Positions 11,701 to 23,700 of a DNA stretch of 64,000 bases are shown here, piece after piece. A program made the translations under genes and the position numbers. Below the pieces are notes generated by a model. That model worked only from the letters and a program-made list of their open reading frames with translations. It was not told where the DNA came from and did not search any database. The first letter of the stretch is position 1. Each line of letters starts with the position of its first letter. Source of the stretch: Acorus gramineus (Eukaryota; Streptophyta; Magnoliopsida; Acorales; Acoraceae); the NCBI GenBank assembly GCA_030737835.1, contig CM060856.1, positions 16,285,116 through 16,349,115 of the forward strand, given 5' to 3'.

Positions 11701-13239
11701 TTTTACCAACAGAAAGCAAATTTAGTGATAGACCAGGAACATGAAAAACATCAGGAAGTTGAAATCGATGAGAAGGATCAGCAAGAGAACCAGAACTCGA
11801 CACAGACAGAGGAGTCCCATCTGCCGTACGAATAACAGGAGTGGGAAACATGCGAGTAGGACAACGAATAAAGGATGCCTGAGAAGTCATATGATGGGAA
11901 GCCCCAGAGTCAAGAATCCATGAGGAGGTGAGGTTACCTGTCGCCGCAGTAGAAGCAGAAAAGGGAGCAGATGAGTCACTACCAGTCACTGAGCGAAGCA
12001 TATCTTGAAGTGTTGTTGTTGAAGGTGGAGCTGCGCAAGACTCTCAGTGATCTGAGAGGAAGAATATGCCGGCGGATCAGTAAGAAACTCAGATGCAACG
12101 GCAGCTGCAGGTCGAGGCTGATAGCGACGTGGAGGAACTGTAGGAGGTGCCCGAGGTGCTTGCGCCCGAGGCGCTAGTGCACGTGATGCTGCAGGATCTA
12201 GCGGACGAGGTGCTGGAGGAAGCGCTCCAGGAGCTGAAGTGCGAGGTACATAAACAAGAGGAGCACCATCACGAGCACGCTTACGACATTCAGATTGCAC
12301 GTGTCCAAATTTATGGCAATAATAGCAAGTGACCCGAGTGTAGCGATTGTCTTGACGATGTGCAACATTGACAGAACTGTGATCAACGATAGGCGGAGTG
12401 ACAACAGTGCGAAGACGCGTCTCCTCAGCAACTAACTCAAAAAGAACCGTATCAAGAGACGGTTTGGGAGAACGATGAAGAATCTGTGCACGAATAGCCT
12501 CGAACTCAGGACGAAGACGCATCAAGAATTGGTACAATCGTTGACGATTACGGTACTCACGATAGCGTGTCAGAAAAATACCCTCCATCTGAGGATCCAT
12601 AGGTGCGAGTTGATCCCAGTAATCAGATAAAAGAGAATAAAAATCACGAATAGACAGCTCCCCTTGATAAGAAGTAGAAATGGCCTGATGTAGATAGAAT
12701 TCCTGAGCACCATCGGTCTGCGTATAGAAATTCTTCAGAAAGTCCCAATATTCATTGGCTGTAATGAACGGCGCGCTTTAAATGTTTACGGATATTTGGA
12801 ATAACCGAAGAAGCAATATAAGCTTTCACCCGAGAATCGGCCTCCTTCCATGTCAACAAAGCCTTAGTATATGCCTCAGCTCTGGCCTTGATGGTTGTCT
12901 CATCAGAACCCGGTGGAGATAGTTCAAGTACAGGAGCTAGATTAGTGCCAGTAACATGACCCAATAGGCGACGATAATCAAGCTGAAGTTCAAGACTAAT
13001 AGACCAGACATCATAATTGTTACCATCAAACTTAACATCGATGATCTGAGTGTTATCCGTAGCCATAATAGACAAAAAGAGAATAACAGAGGAAAAATAT
13101 ATGCCTCGGATGATGAAAATAGAGTCACAGATGCGTGCAGAACGAAAAATGGAGCAAAATGAGTACCAATATGACTATATTTGGAGTCCGAATGAACCCG
13201 TAGCGGCCGAATAAAGAAAATACCGAAAAAGGCGATGAC

Positions 13240-13915
13240 GAGGCGGTAAACGGGTCGCGGATCCGGGTCGGGCAGCTAGTGCCGGGTCGGGTCGGTGCGC
13301 TGGAACCGGGTCGGGTCGGGCGCTGAAGCCGGGTCGGGTCGGGCGCTGGAGCCGGGTCAGGTCGGGCAGCTGGAGCTGGAGCTGGGCCGGACGCGCGCGG
13401 GCGAGAGGCACGGGATCTCGGGACAAATTCCCGGGAGATCCGGGATGTTGTCCGGGACCGAATCCGGGACAGGATCCCAGGAAATCCGGGCTAATCAATG
13501 CGGATCCGCGCTGATCACGCGATTCCGAGACGACGCGCGAGCACGGCGCGGACGGGGCGCGTGTGTGCGGGCACGGCGCGGACAGGGCGCGGGCAAGGCG
13601 CGGACGGTGCGCGGGCACGGCGCGGACTAGGCGCGGGCGGGGCAGGGTGGCGCTGGACGGCTGGGCAGGGTGGCGCAGCAGTGCGAGGCGGTGCGACAGG
13701 GTGGCACAGCAGCGGCAGGGCTGCGCGGGGTGGCGCAGCGGCGGTGCGGGGTGGTGCAGCTGCGGCCCGAGGCGGTGCAGCGGCGGCGCGGGGTGGCGCA
13801 GCGGCGGCGCGGGGCGGTGCAGCGGCGGCACTACGGCGGCGCAACGGCAGCGCGGGGCGGTGCAGCGGCGGCACGACGGTGGCGCAACGGCGACGCGGGG
13901 CGACGGGACGTCGAC
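13240..13915. repeat. GC-rich tandem-repeat leader of the copia element
   Basis: Between the primer site and the Gag region lies about 680 bp of extreme GC content made of several short tandem families: 'gccgggtcgggtcgggc' (13255-13370), 'gcacggcgcggacggggcgc' (13545-13640) and 'gcagcggcggcgcggggcgg' (13735-13880). It has no biased single frame and gives long open frames on both strands only because stops are rare in such sequence. Its position matches the untranslated leader. It contrasts strongly with the AT-rich LTRs. Confidence 0.8.
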
Positions 13916-13940
13916 GATCAAAGAAAAAAATTGGATTCAA

Positions 13941-13952
13941 GCTCTGATACCA
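13941..13952 (-). other. Primer binding site (initiator tRNA-Met) of the copia element
   Basis: On the minus strand, TGGTATCAGAGC directly follows the 5' LTR. This is the complement of the 3' end of plant initiator tRNA-Met, the usual copia primer. Confidence 0.92.
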
Positions 13953-14077
13953 TGTTAGAATATGAAAAGAATGAATCAATTGTATTATTAGGGTTTGTAG
14001 CCAATATTTATAGTACAAAAGGGAAACAAGGAAAAGACTAATCTACCTTTAACCCTAACATGTATATACATTTAACA
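13953..14077 (-). repeat. 5' LTR of the copia element
   Basis: 125 bp, the promoter-side LTR for the minus-strand element. It differs from the other LTR at two positions and is followed at once by the target-site copy tacat. Confidence 0.95.
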
Positions 14078-14419
14078 TACATTATATCAAATCTTGAATG
14101 GATCTATGTGTGATGAATGAATCTAATTCATTTGATGAATTTAAGACTGTCTGATTAATTAATGAATAAAATAAACACTGAAAAATAATAAAGGATCTAT
14201 TCTCCTTGTTGACAATCCGCATGTGTTTGTAGTAAATCTCATCTCAAGAGATATATATTTTGATGAACTGTATATATTGCTATATAATAAATTGAATGAA
14301 TCTATGTCTAACAAATATATAAAAAATTAATGAGATATATATACCTCGTTGAATAGCTATGGATGTCAGCAACTACGTACATTTTAAGCAAATAACGAAG
14401 CACAACAAAAAAAAAAAAT
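14078..14419. other. Spacer between the copia element and a Mutator-type element
   Basis: AT-rich. 'ttgaatgaatctatgt'-like words recur at about 14094-14130 and 14290-14310. No gene is seen. This may be the original distal promoter of GGR, now displaced by the 5.4-kb insertion. Confidence 0.35.
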
Positions 14420-15587
14420 GAGCCCGTCTATTACCACCAACCTAAATGCTCTCCCCCCCAACCCAATAAAAATTTAAAACATCTTGTATTAGACACTCAT
14501 CCCACCAATTTCAGTTGACACAAACCCAGTCATACGGGGGTGTCTAATATGACACAAAATGTGTCACCCAAAATTTTTCAATTGCAATATTTTGACGCGA
14601 CACACCTTGGGTCAAAGTAAGTTGTACAGTTCGACATACTCTGAGTCAAACCATAATGTCTACTATGACCCAAGGTGTGTCGTCCAACACTATTCAATTG
14701 ACAATAATTTAATTTTTTTATCTATCATAAATATCATAAATACATAACAAATAATACAAAAAATAAACAAAATTCACGTACATAATCACATAAGTTAATT
14801 CACATACATATTATGCACATACTATTGACATAACATAACAGTCTTCCTTGTTCAACATTCACACATCCAAATTCAACCAACGAACACATCCATATTATAT
14901 TTTAGCTTTTGAACAATGTATTAAGTAAAAAAATGTATTAACGTGGATGTGTTAATTAATTGAATTTGGATGTATACATTTTCAACATGGAAGACTGTTA
15001 TGTTAATAGTAGGTTTTCATTTGTGAAAAAATAATGTATTGGATTTGTGAATGTGCAGGTTGGATATGTGAATGTTGAATTAACTTATATGACCATGTAT
15101 ACGAATGTTGTTTATTTATGATATTTTATTTGTTGTGTATTTATGATATTTATGATAGATAAAAAAAATAACTTATTGTCAATTGGATAGTATTTGACGA
15201 CACACATTGGGTCATAGTGGACATTCTAATTTGACTCGGAGTATGTCAAATCAAATAACTTATAGTGACTCAAGGTGTGTCACATTACTTCTAAAATATC
15301 GTAATTGAAAAATTCTATGTGACACATTTTAAGTCATAGTAAACATCTTAGTTTGACTCGAGTATGTCAAATCGAACAACTTATGGTGACTCAAGGTGTG
15401 TCGCGCAACTTTTAAAATATTGTAGTTGAAAAATTTTGGATGACACACCTTGGGTCACATTAGACGTCCCAGTATGACAAAGTTTGTGTCAAGTGAGGTT
15501 GGTGTGATGAGTGTCAAATATAAAATGTTTTAATTTTTTATTGGGTTGGGGGGAAGAGTAATTGGTTTGGTGGGATTAGACCGGCTC
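14420..15587. mobile_element. Large Mutator-type inverted-repeat element (MULE MITE)
   Basis: A 1168-bp element whose two arms (roughly 14420-14830 and 15040-15587) are inverted copies. The ends read gagcccgtctattaccacca and, inverted, gagccggtctaatcccacca. The arms carry several copies of a 'tgacacaccttgggtca' word about 40-110 bp apart. A 9-bp direct repeat, aaaaaaaat (14411-14419 and 15588-15596), flanks it; low complexity makes this weaker evidence than usual, but the length fits Mutator. It has no coding capacity. Transcribed, it could fold into a very long hairpin. Confidence 0.82.
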
Positions 15588-16927
15588 AAAAAAAATTGGC
15601 ATTCATCATTTTTAGGAGGGTTGCTGAAAAGGTGAGATGTCAATTCACCTATTTGCTGGGGTTGAATTTTTGGTCAAAATTTTTGTTACAAAATATTGAC
15701 CCCTTCGATTTTTATTTTTATATCTCCGTGTATCATATATTTCATTAATTCAAAGTATATGTATTTCTTTGTCTTCTTCGAAGCATACATACATTTCACT
15801 TTCCTCATGTCACATATTTCACCGCGAGTATGACAAGGATGTGGATACCAAGAGGCACTCAACCACAAGTTACACTATATATCACATTTAATGGTTATAA
15901 TAGAATATGAAATACATATTCTAATAAATTGAATGATATCATTTATATAAAAAAATATGAAAAAAAACTAAAAAGGTATATAAGATTGTATTTGAAACTG
16001 TAAACATGTGTGTAATAAATATCTTTGAAATCTGGACTTGATCATGAGCGATATGACATTCTCGAATAGGCCCATGCCCTGATATTTATGGGCCCAAGCT
16101 AATTTTTGAGCATCGATACACGCATTACATTTTGCAGCATATTTTGCAGCCTCATACGCTATGATATTGTAGTATATACTACACTATCATAGTATATGAC
16201 CCAGTTTTTTTTTCATTTTTTACTATAAAAAATACATTAATGTATCTCAGTATATACTTCATTTCATATAACAACGTGCACTTCAAAGAATAAATATATG
16301 ATTTAAAAAAAAAGGGGGGGAGAATGACTATAATAAGAGCTATAATGGGGCTGCGTGTATTTCTTTTTTTCATTTTTAAGTTGTGGAGTGCTCATACACG
16401 TAATCATTTTGGAAGACGGAATGCATGTAGCTCTCATGTGTAAAATGTTAGTTGTCTAAAGAGTAGAGAAAAATGAGCTTTTGAAAAATCCAGAATTACA
16501 GCATTTAAAAAATTGTTTTTTTTAAGTGAAAATTATTTTCAATCTTACGTATCCAAACAAATAAAGAATGATTATTCCTAACAGTTTTTAGTTAATTTCA
16601 ATCTCACGTATCCAAATGAATAAGGAATAATTGTCCCTAACATTTTTCCTGGACTCACTCGCATGTATAAATAAATACATAAATCATTTTTATCCAATTA
16701 GTTTTTTTTCCCAGAGAGATTGTTTAGCCCAACAAAATGATTGTGGACCAGTGTACTTTTTACTAAAAATATACCTCAAATCAATACCAACATCAACTCT
16801 TGATCAATACAAACATCACAGGAACAGCTAAGAAGCACAAGTAATTAATAATGCACAAAAACAAGTCTTTGTATGCCTATAGTAGAAGAGCCAATAATCA
16901 ATACAGAACAAACAGGGGCTTCTTAAA
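15588..16927. other. Spacer 3' of the aldolase gene
   Basis: AT-rich with no gene. Short palindromic 'gtatatactacactatcatagtat'-type sequence lies at 16165-16195. The aldolase 3' UTR should occupy its upper end, for example 'aataatgcac' near 16847-16856 on the plus strand. Confidence 0.4.
16519..16652. repeat. Two-copy direct repeat, unit about 66 bp
   Basis: 'tttcaatcttacgtatccaa' at about 16536 recurs as 'tttcaatctcacgtatccaa' near 16597, with similar sequence following ('ataaagaatgattattcctaa' against 'ataaggaataattgtcccta'). Function unknown. Confidence 0.55.
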
Positions 16928-19545
16928 CTAGTAGACATATCCCTTGACGAACATCCCCTTCTTGGACTCCTCGGACTCGCCCTCGCCGGTGTACTTGCCG
17001 AGCTGCGCGAGCGAGTTGGCCTTGGCCCGCACCAGCAGCACCTCTTGCGCGGCCGCCACGTTCTCCGGCAGCCCACCCCACGTCTTCAGGCAGGTGTTCT
17101 GGAGCGCCCTTGCGTACGAGAACGAGACGTGCCACGGGTTCGAGGACTGGTTCATCGCATTCAGGTTCAGCGTCGCCTCCACTTCGGATTGCCCGCCAGA
17201 CAGGAACTGAAATGTGAGAACAATAAGCATGACAATAATAAAAATTATGTATTTGTTCTGAATCTAAAAATTTAAAAATCATCTGATATTGGAATACCAG
17301 GAATACATATACAGATATCAATGTGTTCGATTCAAAAAAAAATTTGAATCTGGCAAATGTAAAATTATATAGGTTTGTATTGTATACTTTTCAAATTCAA
17401 ATACATGTATTTGTTTTGAATCCAAAGAGATTGTATTCAAATGATTTATAATAGGACACGGAATTAAAAATATATATTCGATTTATATATGATACGTTGA
17501 CAGGTTTGAAGAACAAAGTATTAGGACAATTGAATTGTGGTCACGCTTGTCCTCTAAGCCCCCATTCTTTCACGAATAAGAAGTTGGATAAGAAAGAGTA
17601 CGTGAAAATTAAACACATTTGTTTAATAATCAAAATAAACCATGATAGATATACCAAAAAGAGCATATTGAAAATCAGATAATGGTAACGGTTAATTCCT
17701 GTTTAGTCATTCAAAACTAGGACTGTATTCTAATAAGTTATCCAACATCTATTAAATAGAAAATCATCTAATTCTTCTCATCCATGTATAACTCTTTTTA
17801 TGTAATCTATATATGCGAACCAAACAAGGGAGGAGAGTGACTAAAGAAGGGGAACTTGCCATGATGCCGGGTACGGTGGGTGGGATCCTGCGGCTGAGGA
17901 GCTTGAGGGTGTACTCGGCGACCTGCTCGGGCGTGGCCCTCTCCTTGCACTCGGCGCCCGGGGTCACCATGCTCGGCTTAAGCAGGATCCCCTCGAACAT
18001 CACGTTGTTCTCCGCCATGTAGAAGAACACCTCCGCCCACACCTTCTGGGCCACCTCGAAAGTCCTCTCGATGCCGTGATCCCCATCCAGCAAGATCTCC
18101 GGCTCCACGATCGGAACCAGCCCGTTCTCCTGCAAGAAACGCACGCACGCATGCACGCGCGCGCGCATTGTTAGTTGACCTTTCATGAATGGAAGAGGAT
18201 GCGCGTGTTGCATGCGCGACAAGGGTTGCACTCACTTGCGAGATGGCGGCGTAGCGCGCGAGGCCCCATGCTGCCTCCTTGACCGCAAGCGCGGATGGTC
18301 CGTTGGGAATGCTCACAACAGTTCGCCTGTTCATTGATCGATAATGATTCATATAGTTAGACATGAGCGCGCGCGCTCGCAGAGGGTTGATGACATAGAT
18401 GGGAAAGCTTACCATTTGGCGAAGCGAGCCCCTTGTTGATAGTAAGCGGCAGAGCGGGAGGCGAGCCCGTCTAGGCCTTGGCACCATGACTCATCGTTTG
18501 AACCTGCCAAAGGCACCAAACCCTGCGCGCGTGCCAATCAGAGTTAGTTTAGTAACTCTGGTACAAAGATGAACACATGAATAGAATGAACATCAAACTG
18601 ACCCTAAATGATGGATTACCTTGTCGACTTTGATTCCGGGGACGATGTTCTGCTCGACAAGGACGTCGACTATCTTCTTGCCATCGACGGTGGACTGGTA
18701 GAGCGTCTCCTCGAAGAGGATGGCGCCGGAGATGTAGTTGCCGAGGCCCGGGGCGGACACAAGGAGGGTGCGGTAGGCCTGGCGGTTGGCCTCCGTGTTC
18801 TCCAGACCTATGGACGCGAGCCTCTTCCCGCACGTCGCATTCGACTCGTCCATTGCCAGGATCCCACGGCCCGGGGATGCCACGGTTTTCTGCTCATCAA
18901 TGGTGACCACACAATCCAAGTTTCATGAATGCACTAGGCATGTTAAGGTCATGAATCAACAAAATTGGGTAAACAAAATTGGGTACTTTTCAACTGTGGA
19001 TATACCAAATCACTCACAAACCCTTTACATTAAATAATTAAAGAGCCAATCCTTCTGTATCATGGTTTTATTATAACTAATTTAAAAATGCGTTAGGCGT
19101 ATTGAGATTATGATGTCAATTTATAGCAATAGCGTATTAATATTGTGATATCAATATATATTTATATATATTTATACTAATTTGACATGTCAATGATGCA
19201 CAAAATCACTCACAAACTATGTGCACCAATTAAGTCAGAAGGGATCAAAACTCAAGACTTATAGAGAGCTAACTGGTCTAGCCAAATAGTCAACCACTAG
19301 TATGACACTTTTGTTACAACTATATGAAAGAATACAATATAAAGAAGAGAAGGAAGGGATGGACATACGGCCGTCTTGATGAGCTCGTCAGCGTAGGAGC
19401 TGGCAGCGCGGACGGTCAGGGAGGTGGCGGTGGAGTGGGAACGGACGGAGACGACGGCGGGGTGGGGGCGGAGGGACTGAGTCCCCTTCACCCACTCCGA
19501 CTTGTCGATCACCGGAGACGATTTGAGGAGAGACGCCGACGCCAT
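16928..19545 (-). CDS. FBA: Fructose-bisphosphate aldolase, class I, chloroplastic
   Basis: Six exons on the minus strand: 19369-19545, 18620-18889, 18413-18522, 18236-18326, 17860-18129 and 16928-17206, giving 398 residues, the usual plastid length. It joins dihydroxyacetone phosphate to glyceraldehyde-3-phosphate or erythrose-4-phosphate in the stroma (Calvin cycle, starch synthesis). Residues 1 to about 48 are the transit peptide; the enzyme starts near '[11 protein letters not shown]'. Conserved elements: 'GILAMDES' with Asp73, 'FAKWR' with Lys185, 'EPEILLDG', the Schiff-base lysine Lys267 in 'GILLKPSMV', 'FLSGGQSE', and the plastid-type C-terminus 'KGYVY'. Introns 1-4 are GT-AG. Intron 5 has a GC donor after codon 'atg' (see the splice-site entry). 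Exons are GC-rich in an AT-rich setting. A TATA box lies about 117 bp upstream of the start. Which Arabidopsis paralogue it matches best cannot be settled by eye; context favours FBA2. Confidence 0.97.
17858..17859 (-). other. GC 5' splice site of aldolase intron 5
   Basis: The exon-intron junction on the minus strand reads atcatg|gcaagttcc. The next exon begins after 'atttcag' at 17206 with codons for FLSGGQSE, so PGIM|FLSGG is joined in phase 0 as in all aldolases. The nearest GT, four bases on, would break the frame. 'gcaagt' is the standard GC-donor consensus. Confidence 0.9.
18140..18168. repeat. Alternating purine-pyrimidine microsatellite in aldolase intron 4
   Basis: A 'gcacgcacgcatgcacgcgcgcgcgc' type tract with Z-DNA potential in a short intron (18130-18235), directly upstream of the acceptor of exon 5 (minus strand). 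It leaves little room for a normal polypyrimidine tract, though 'tttcttgcag' is intact at the acceptor. Confidence 0.7.
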
Positions 19546-19604
19546 CTTTTACACTCACTGACCGAACTCCTCACACGCTCCTCTGTTAAAAAGACTCTCT
19601 TTTG

Positions 19605-19668
19605 TTGCACTACACACACACACACCCCTCTCACTCGGATGTGTTATCTCTAACTCACACATTTATAA
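19605..19668 (-). promoter_or_regulatory. TATA box and leader microsatellite of the aldolase gene
   Basis: On the minus strand 'ttataaat' (about 19661-19668) lies some 117 bp before the start codon at 19545, a typical distance. The leader contains a (GT)n tract in transcript sense (19611-19624, 'acacacacacacac' on the plus strand). Motif-level evidence only. Confidence 0.5.
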
Positions 19669-20748
19669 TTCCATGCAACACCAAAGGGATGTCATTTTTG
19701 AGGCTGAGGTTGCATATCCAATGGGGTGTCTCCATGTGTAATTATATCATCATATGTGGAGGGTGTCACACACTAACATTTGAGGTTCACACGAATTCAA
19801 GAATGTCTCACACAAACATGTTTATTTTTTGTCCAAATGTAAATATTTTGATGTTTTTAATAACTAGTAAAAATGTGTAAGGTGGAGCTTTTCCTGGCAT
19901 TATCAGAAAGTTTGGTAACATCCATTTTTTTTTGTGATGGTGGCCGTTTGAACCGCTGGTGATCGATAATTCGAGATGTATGCAATGAACGGTTTTAAAC
20001 CCGCCACGTCAGTTGGTCCACGTCGGTATCTCTGGCTTTGTCTGCCAAGTCGGACTTCATGGGGATTTTAAGTTTTAATTCTGTTTTTACCTTCCTGGTT
20101 CTTGACTTCACTAAAAATAGTGTTTTTTCTTCTGTTTCATGTCTCTTTTATTTTTATAAATTTTCACATTTTTTATCTTTTCAGTATCAATCCATGATGA
20201 GAAACTGACGCATATTACTTCACATATTTAACATTGAATTCTATGACATGTTTTAAAGAAAGACAAAAACTGACCAGTGAACCTTATCTGCTATTTTTTA
20301 TCTCATAAATCAACCCCATCCCTTTAAAAACAAATTTCACTAACAAATTTTAAAAATAGTTTCTTGAAGCCATACTACTTTTAAGTTCCTAAAAAGATAT
20401 TTTTCATAACTAAAAATTATTGTTTGCTTTTTTCAAAAGCTCCCACAACTCATTTTCAAACACTAACTTAAGATTAGTGATAACAGTTTTAAGCAAAAGT
20501 GATTCCAGATGTCACACTTTTGGCACAGATATCCAAGACATTTTATTAAACAATTCATTAACTTTCATTCACAAATATCCTATGGTGAAAAGTTAAAGTT
20601 TTACCAATTAAAAAAAAAAAATTCCTATGGTGAAACCTCCAGTGATAAATATGGCTTGTAATTCACACTCCCTATCAAATTGTCCAAACAATGCTCTACT
20701 ACAACAAGACACAGATCCAATATTTCTAGTAGACCCGAAAAACCCGAT
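19669..20748. other. Intergenic region between ATR3 (3' end) and the aldolase promoter
   Basis: Contains the distal aldolase promoter (a CCAAT word near 19719 on the plus strand) and the ATR3 3' UTR. A GC-richer patch at 19945-20065 includes 'aacccgccacgtcagttggtccacgtcgg', with two CACGT cores (about 20005 and 20020) of the G-box/ABRE kind. No gene is seen. Confidence 0.4.
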
Positions 20749-23700
20749 TCACGACCAAGCCTCAACATTATACCTACCAGCTCTCTCCAGCTTGCTGAGA
20801 AATCTAGCAGCCGAATCCTTCGGAACGCCACCCTCTTGTGAGATGATATCCTCAAAGAACGATGTGACGTCTGCAGGCATTTTAGTCGAAGATCCTGCAG
20901 TGTATATGGAAGCACCTGCATTCAACAAACTCCATATCCTTCCGCTTTCTTGCTTCATCTTGTGCTGCACATAGATCTTCTGTGGCTGATCTCTTGAGAA
21001 CGCCACAAAGAAGCCTCCGTCCTTCTCTTCAGATAGCACTCCATGGTTCTGCGCGTGAGACAACCAGAAATCCCTGTATAGGAAGTCGATTCCCTCATTG
21101 CGGCAACCGAAGAAGAAAAGAATTGGAGCTGTGTTTTCTGATACGCTCTGGACAGCACGTTCCTCCACATATGCACGAAATGGCGCACATCCGGTTCCAG
21201 GTCCTACGAGAATGAGTGGAAGAGAGGGCGGTGGAGGTGGAAGGGCGCCTCGATGGATCCAAGCAGGGATATGAACTGATTTATTAGAGTAGCTAAAGAG
21301 TTCAGCATGTGTATTCATGGAGAATATATAGACATGGGATGAGTTTTTATACCTTTACTATCGTGGGGATCAAGATTAGCAAGCCACGTGGAACAGAGGC
21401 CACATCTCTTCCTCTTGAGAGGTGTCTTCCATGACACTATGCTCACTGTTAAGTGGACTTGGTTGGGATGAGCCAGTGGGGAGGAGGATATAGAAAATGC
21501 CCTTGTTCTTAAGGGAGGGATGAGCTGCACAAGCCATTCAAATGGCATTTGTACGGATGGGAAGTCCTCTAGTACCTGGCATTCAATTTCATGATCCAAA
21601 GTATCTGTTAGTTTCAAAAAATGAGATATTGGATTTAGATGCTTTTTTTTTTCTTTTTTCACTTTCATCGATGTTGGTAGGCTGCTAGCTTCTCAAGGAT
21701 TAAATTCATGGCCAAGACTTTCGAGGTGAATAATAACACATGCTGAGGGCAAGGATAAACATCTGAAATTCTCAATAGAGAATTCAAACACAATTCACCT
21801 CTAAAACAGTTCTTCGCTCTTTCTGATTGTATTGGTAGAGATCATCTCTCCCTTCAGGTGAAGCAAAATAAAGAAGCTTTTCCTTTTCATGTTCAGCCCC
21901 CGCAAAAAAACTCATGACCTAATCAGTCGATATCATTTATTGGTCAGACCAGCAATTAAAAAATAGTAAAAAGTGTCGTATCATCATCATGGTCAATAAT
22001 ACTACTTGTGAAAAACTGTGTAAAATCCTCATGAATATTACCATGAATACTTGCATAGATATTACATCAAAGTCATCTACAAAATGCAAAAGAATAACCC
22101 CAAACCCCACGCACAGACACATATAAGCAGTATCAAAATAGTAACCATGGTAATGAATACATGAATAAGTTATCACTTAAAATTGGCAATCAATCCAATC
22201 AAACACAAGCCATTTTATTTTATTAAAATGTGGCAACCAGGTTTATCTGTGTCCGTTCCAGTATTCACCATATTCTCAACCTCTTGATTTGTCTCTCTTT
22301 TGGTATGTTTTATCCATAATAACTCTCGTATAGCAAAAACGCAATTTCAGAAAGCCAATCGCTGTACTGTTCACCTTTCCTCTTAGTCAAAAGAGACACG
22401 GTTCAACCCATGCAATCAGAGATAGCTCATTAAATGTCTAGAGAAGGAGATACATGTATAATGGTGTGAGGATGAAGTCCGTTAGAAAGACCAGTGACAG
22501 CAATCTATTAACCCTATCAATCAAATGATGCAATGACAGTATATTATACAACCAGTCATCTCTGTGTGAGGATTTTCAAAAAAAAAAAAAAATCAACCAT
22601 AAGGTCAATCCCATCTAATCATAAAAAGGAGAAATATAAAATAGAAAGGTAAAATACACAGGACCAAATGCAATCAAGAAAAACACAAGGAGCAGTTGCA
22701 CTCAAAAGAACAGTTGAAAACATCCAACTTATGAGCAAACAAAAAGATGCAAACATGATGGTCTCATAATGTGATAATCATTTCAAGAAAGCCCCACTGT
22801 AAATAAAAAAAAAGTTCAACATACAATTCGCTTGCCTCAAAGAAATAGCGACGAGGAGAGGCTGATGAAACATCCATTGTCAATGCAATGAAGGCTCTTA
22901 GACGAACAGGTTCTCCCATGGCATTCGTAGAAGGATCACTTGGTTGTTTCTCAGACCTATTTGGTTGAACCTAAACATGAAAGTCATCCAATTACACTGT
23001 TGTACATAAATCCAAAATGGAAGGAAACAATAGATCACACATACATTTAAGTGATTGGAAATTTTTTTAAAAAATCTAAGAAAGAGATAAAATATTAACA
23101 AAAATAGTAAAAACCCAGTCAAAATCAAGTGAGGTCACTAATAAGCGCTGGAAATATATCTATGGATATTTATACAACACAAAAAATCCAAAACCATCAT
23201 GTTCAACAATTTTAAGGGTAACAAAATTTAAGGAAAACACAATGACACACAAACATAGACAAGCCTCATCATGTCAAATGGGTTCTATTGAGAAGCATAT
23301 CTCAAAGAAATTGAAAATGATTTCACAACAGGAGTTAACATAGTTGACAGCGGACTGTCAAAACTGACATCAACATCTACTGATGATGTTGAAGGCATGG
23401 AAAGCTAATGGTGGGCTGCAGAGGAGCTTGCCTGTAGCTCCTTGATTAAGATCAGTTGGCCGACAACCTTGTGCAATTTAAGTTATGAAACCAAGGAGCA
23501 ATTCTTGATGTTTGTATAATCTCTATGCGGAGGTAAGACAATTGTTTATTTCCCGAATAGCAAAAACAGTAATATTACATAATGGAAAAATAATGCTTCA
23601 TGCTAATAGTGGTAACTTGGCCGTTATAAATTTAACTTTAGAGATACAACCGAACAGTGCGATGCAAGGAAAAAAACAACAAATTTAGAAAGAGAAAAAA

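Larger units (their letters stand above)
8624..14077 (-). mobile_element. Ty1-copia LTR retrotransposon, young, coding region broken
   Basis: A 5454-bp copia fossil in minus orientation. It is bounded by 125-bp LTRs (8624-8748 and 13953-14077) that start TGTTAGAAT and end ATTTAACA in plus-strand view, and flanked by a 5-bp target duplication, tacat (8619-8623 and 14078-14082). The primer site is tRNA-iMet type, directly inside the 5' LTR, and the polypurine tract is directly inside the 3' LTR. Recognisable parts in transcription order: Gag region (about 13075 to 12000) with a CCHC knuckle, protease with DSGAS, integrase, then reverse transcriptase with YVDDM and RNase H (down to about 8800). 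The order PR-IN-RT-RH defines copia. The LTRs differ at 2 of 125 sites, which suggests insertion within roughly the last million years at usual plant rates (inference). The coding region appears to carry around three to four breaks. Confidence 0.96.

Noticed and set aside
13175-14041. Several long Ala/Arg/Pro or Gly-rich frames on both strands
   Set aside because: All come from the GC-rich tandem repeats of the copia leader, with no frame preferred and no known domain.
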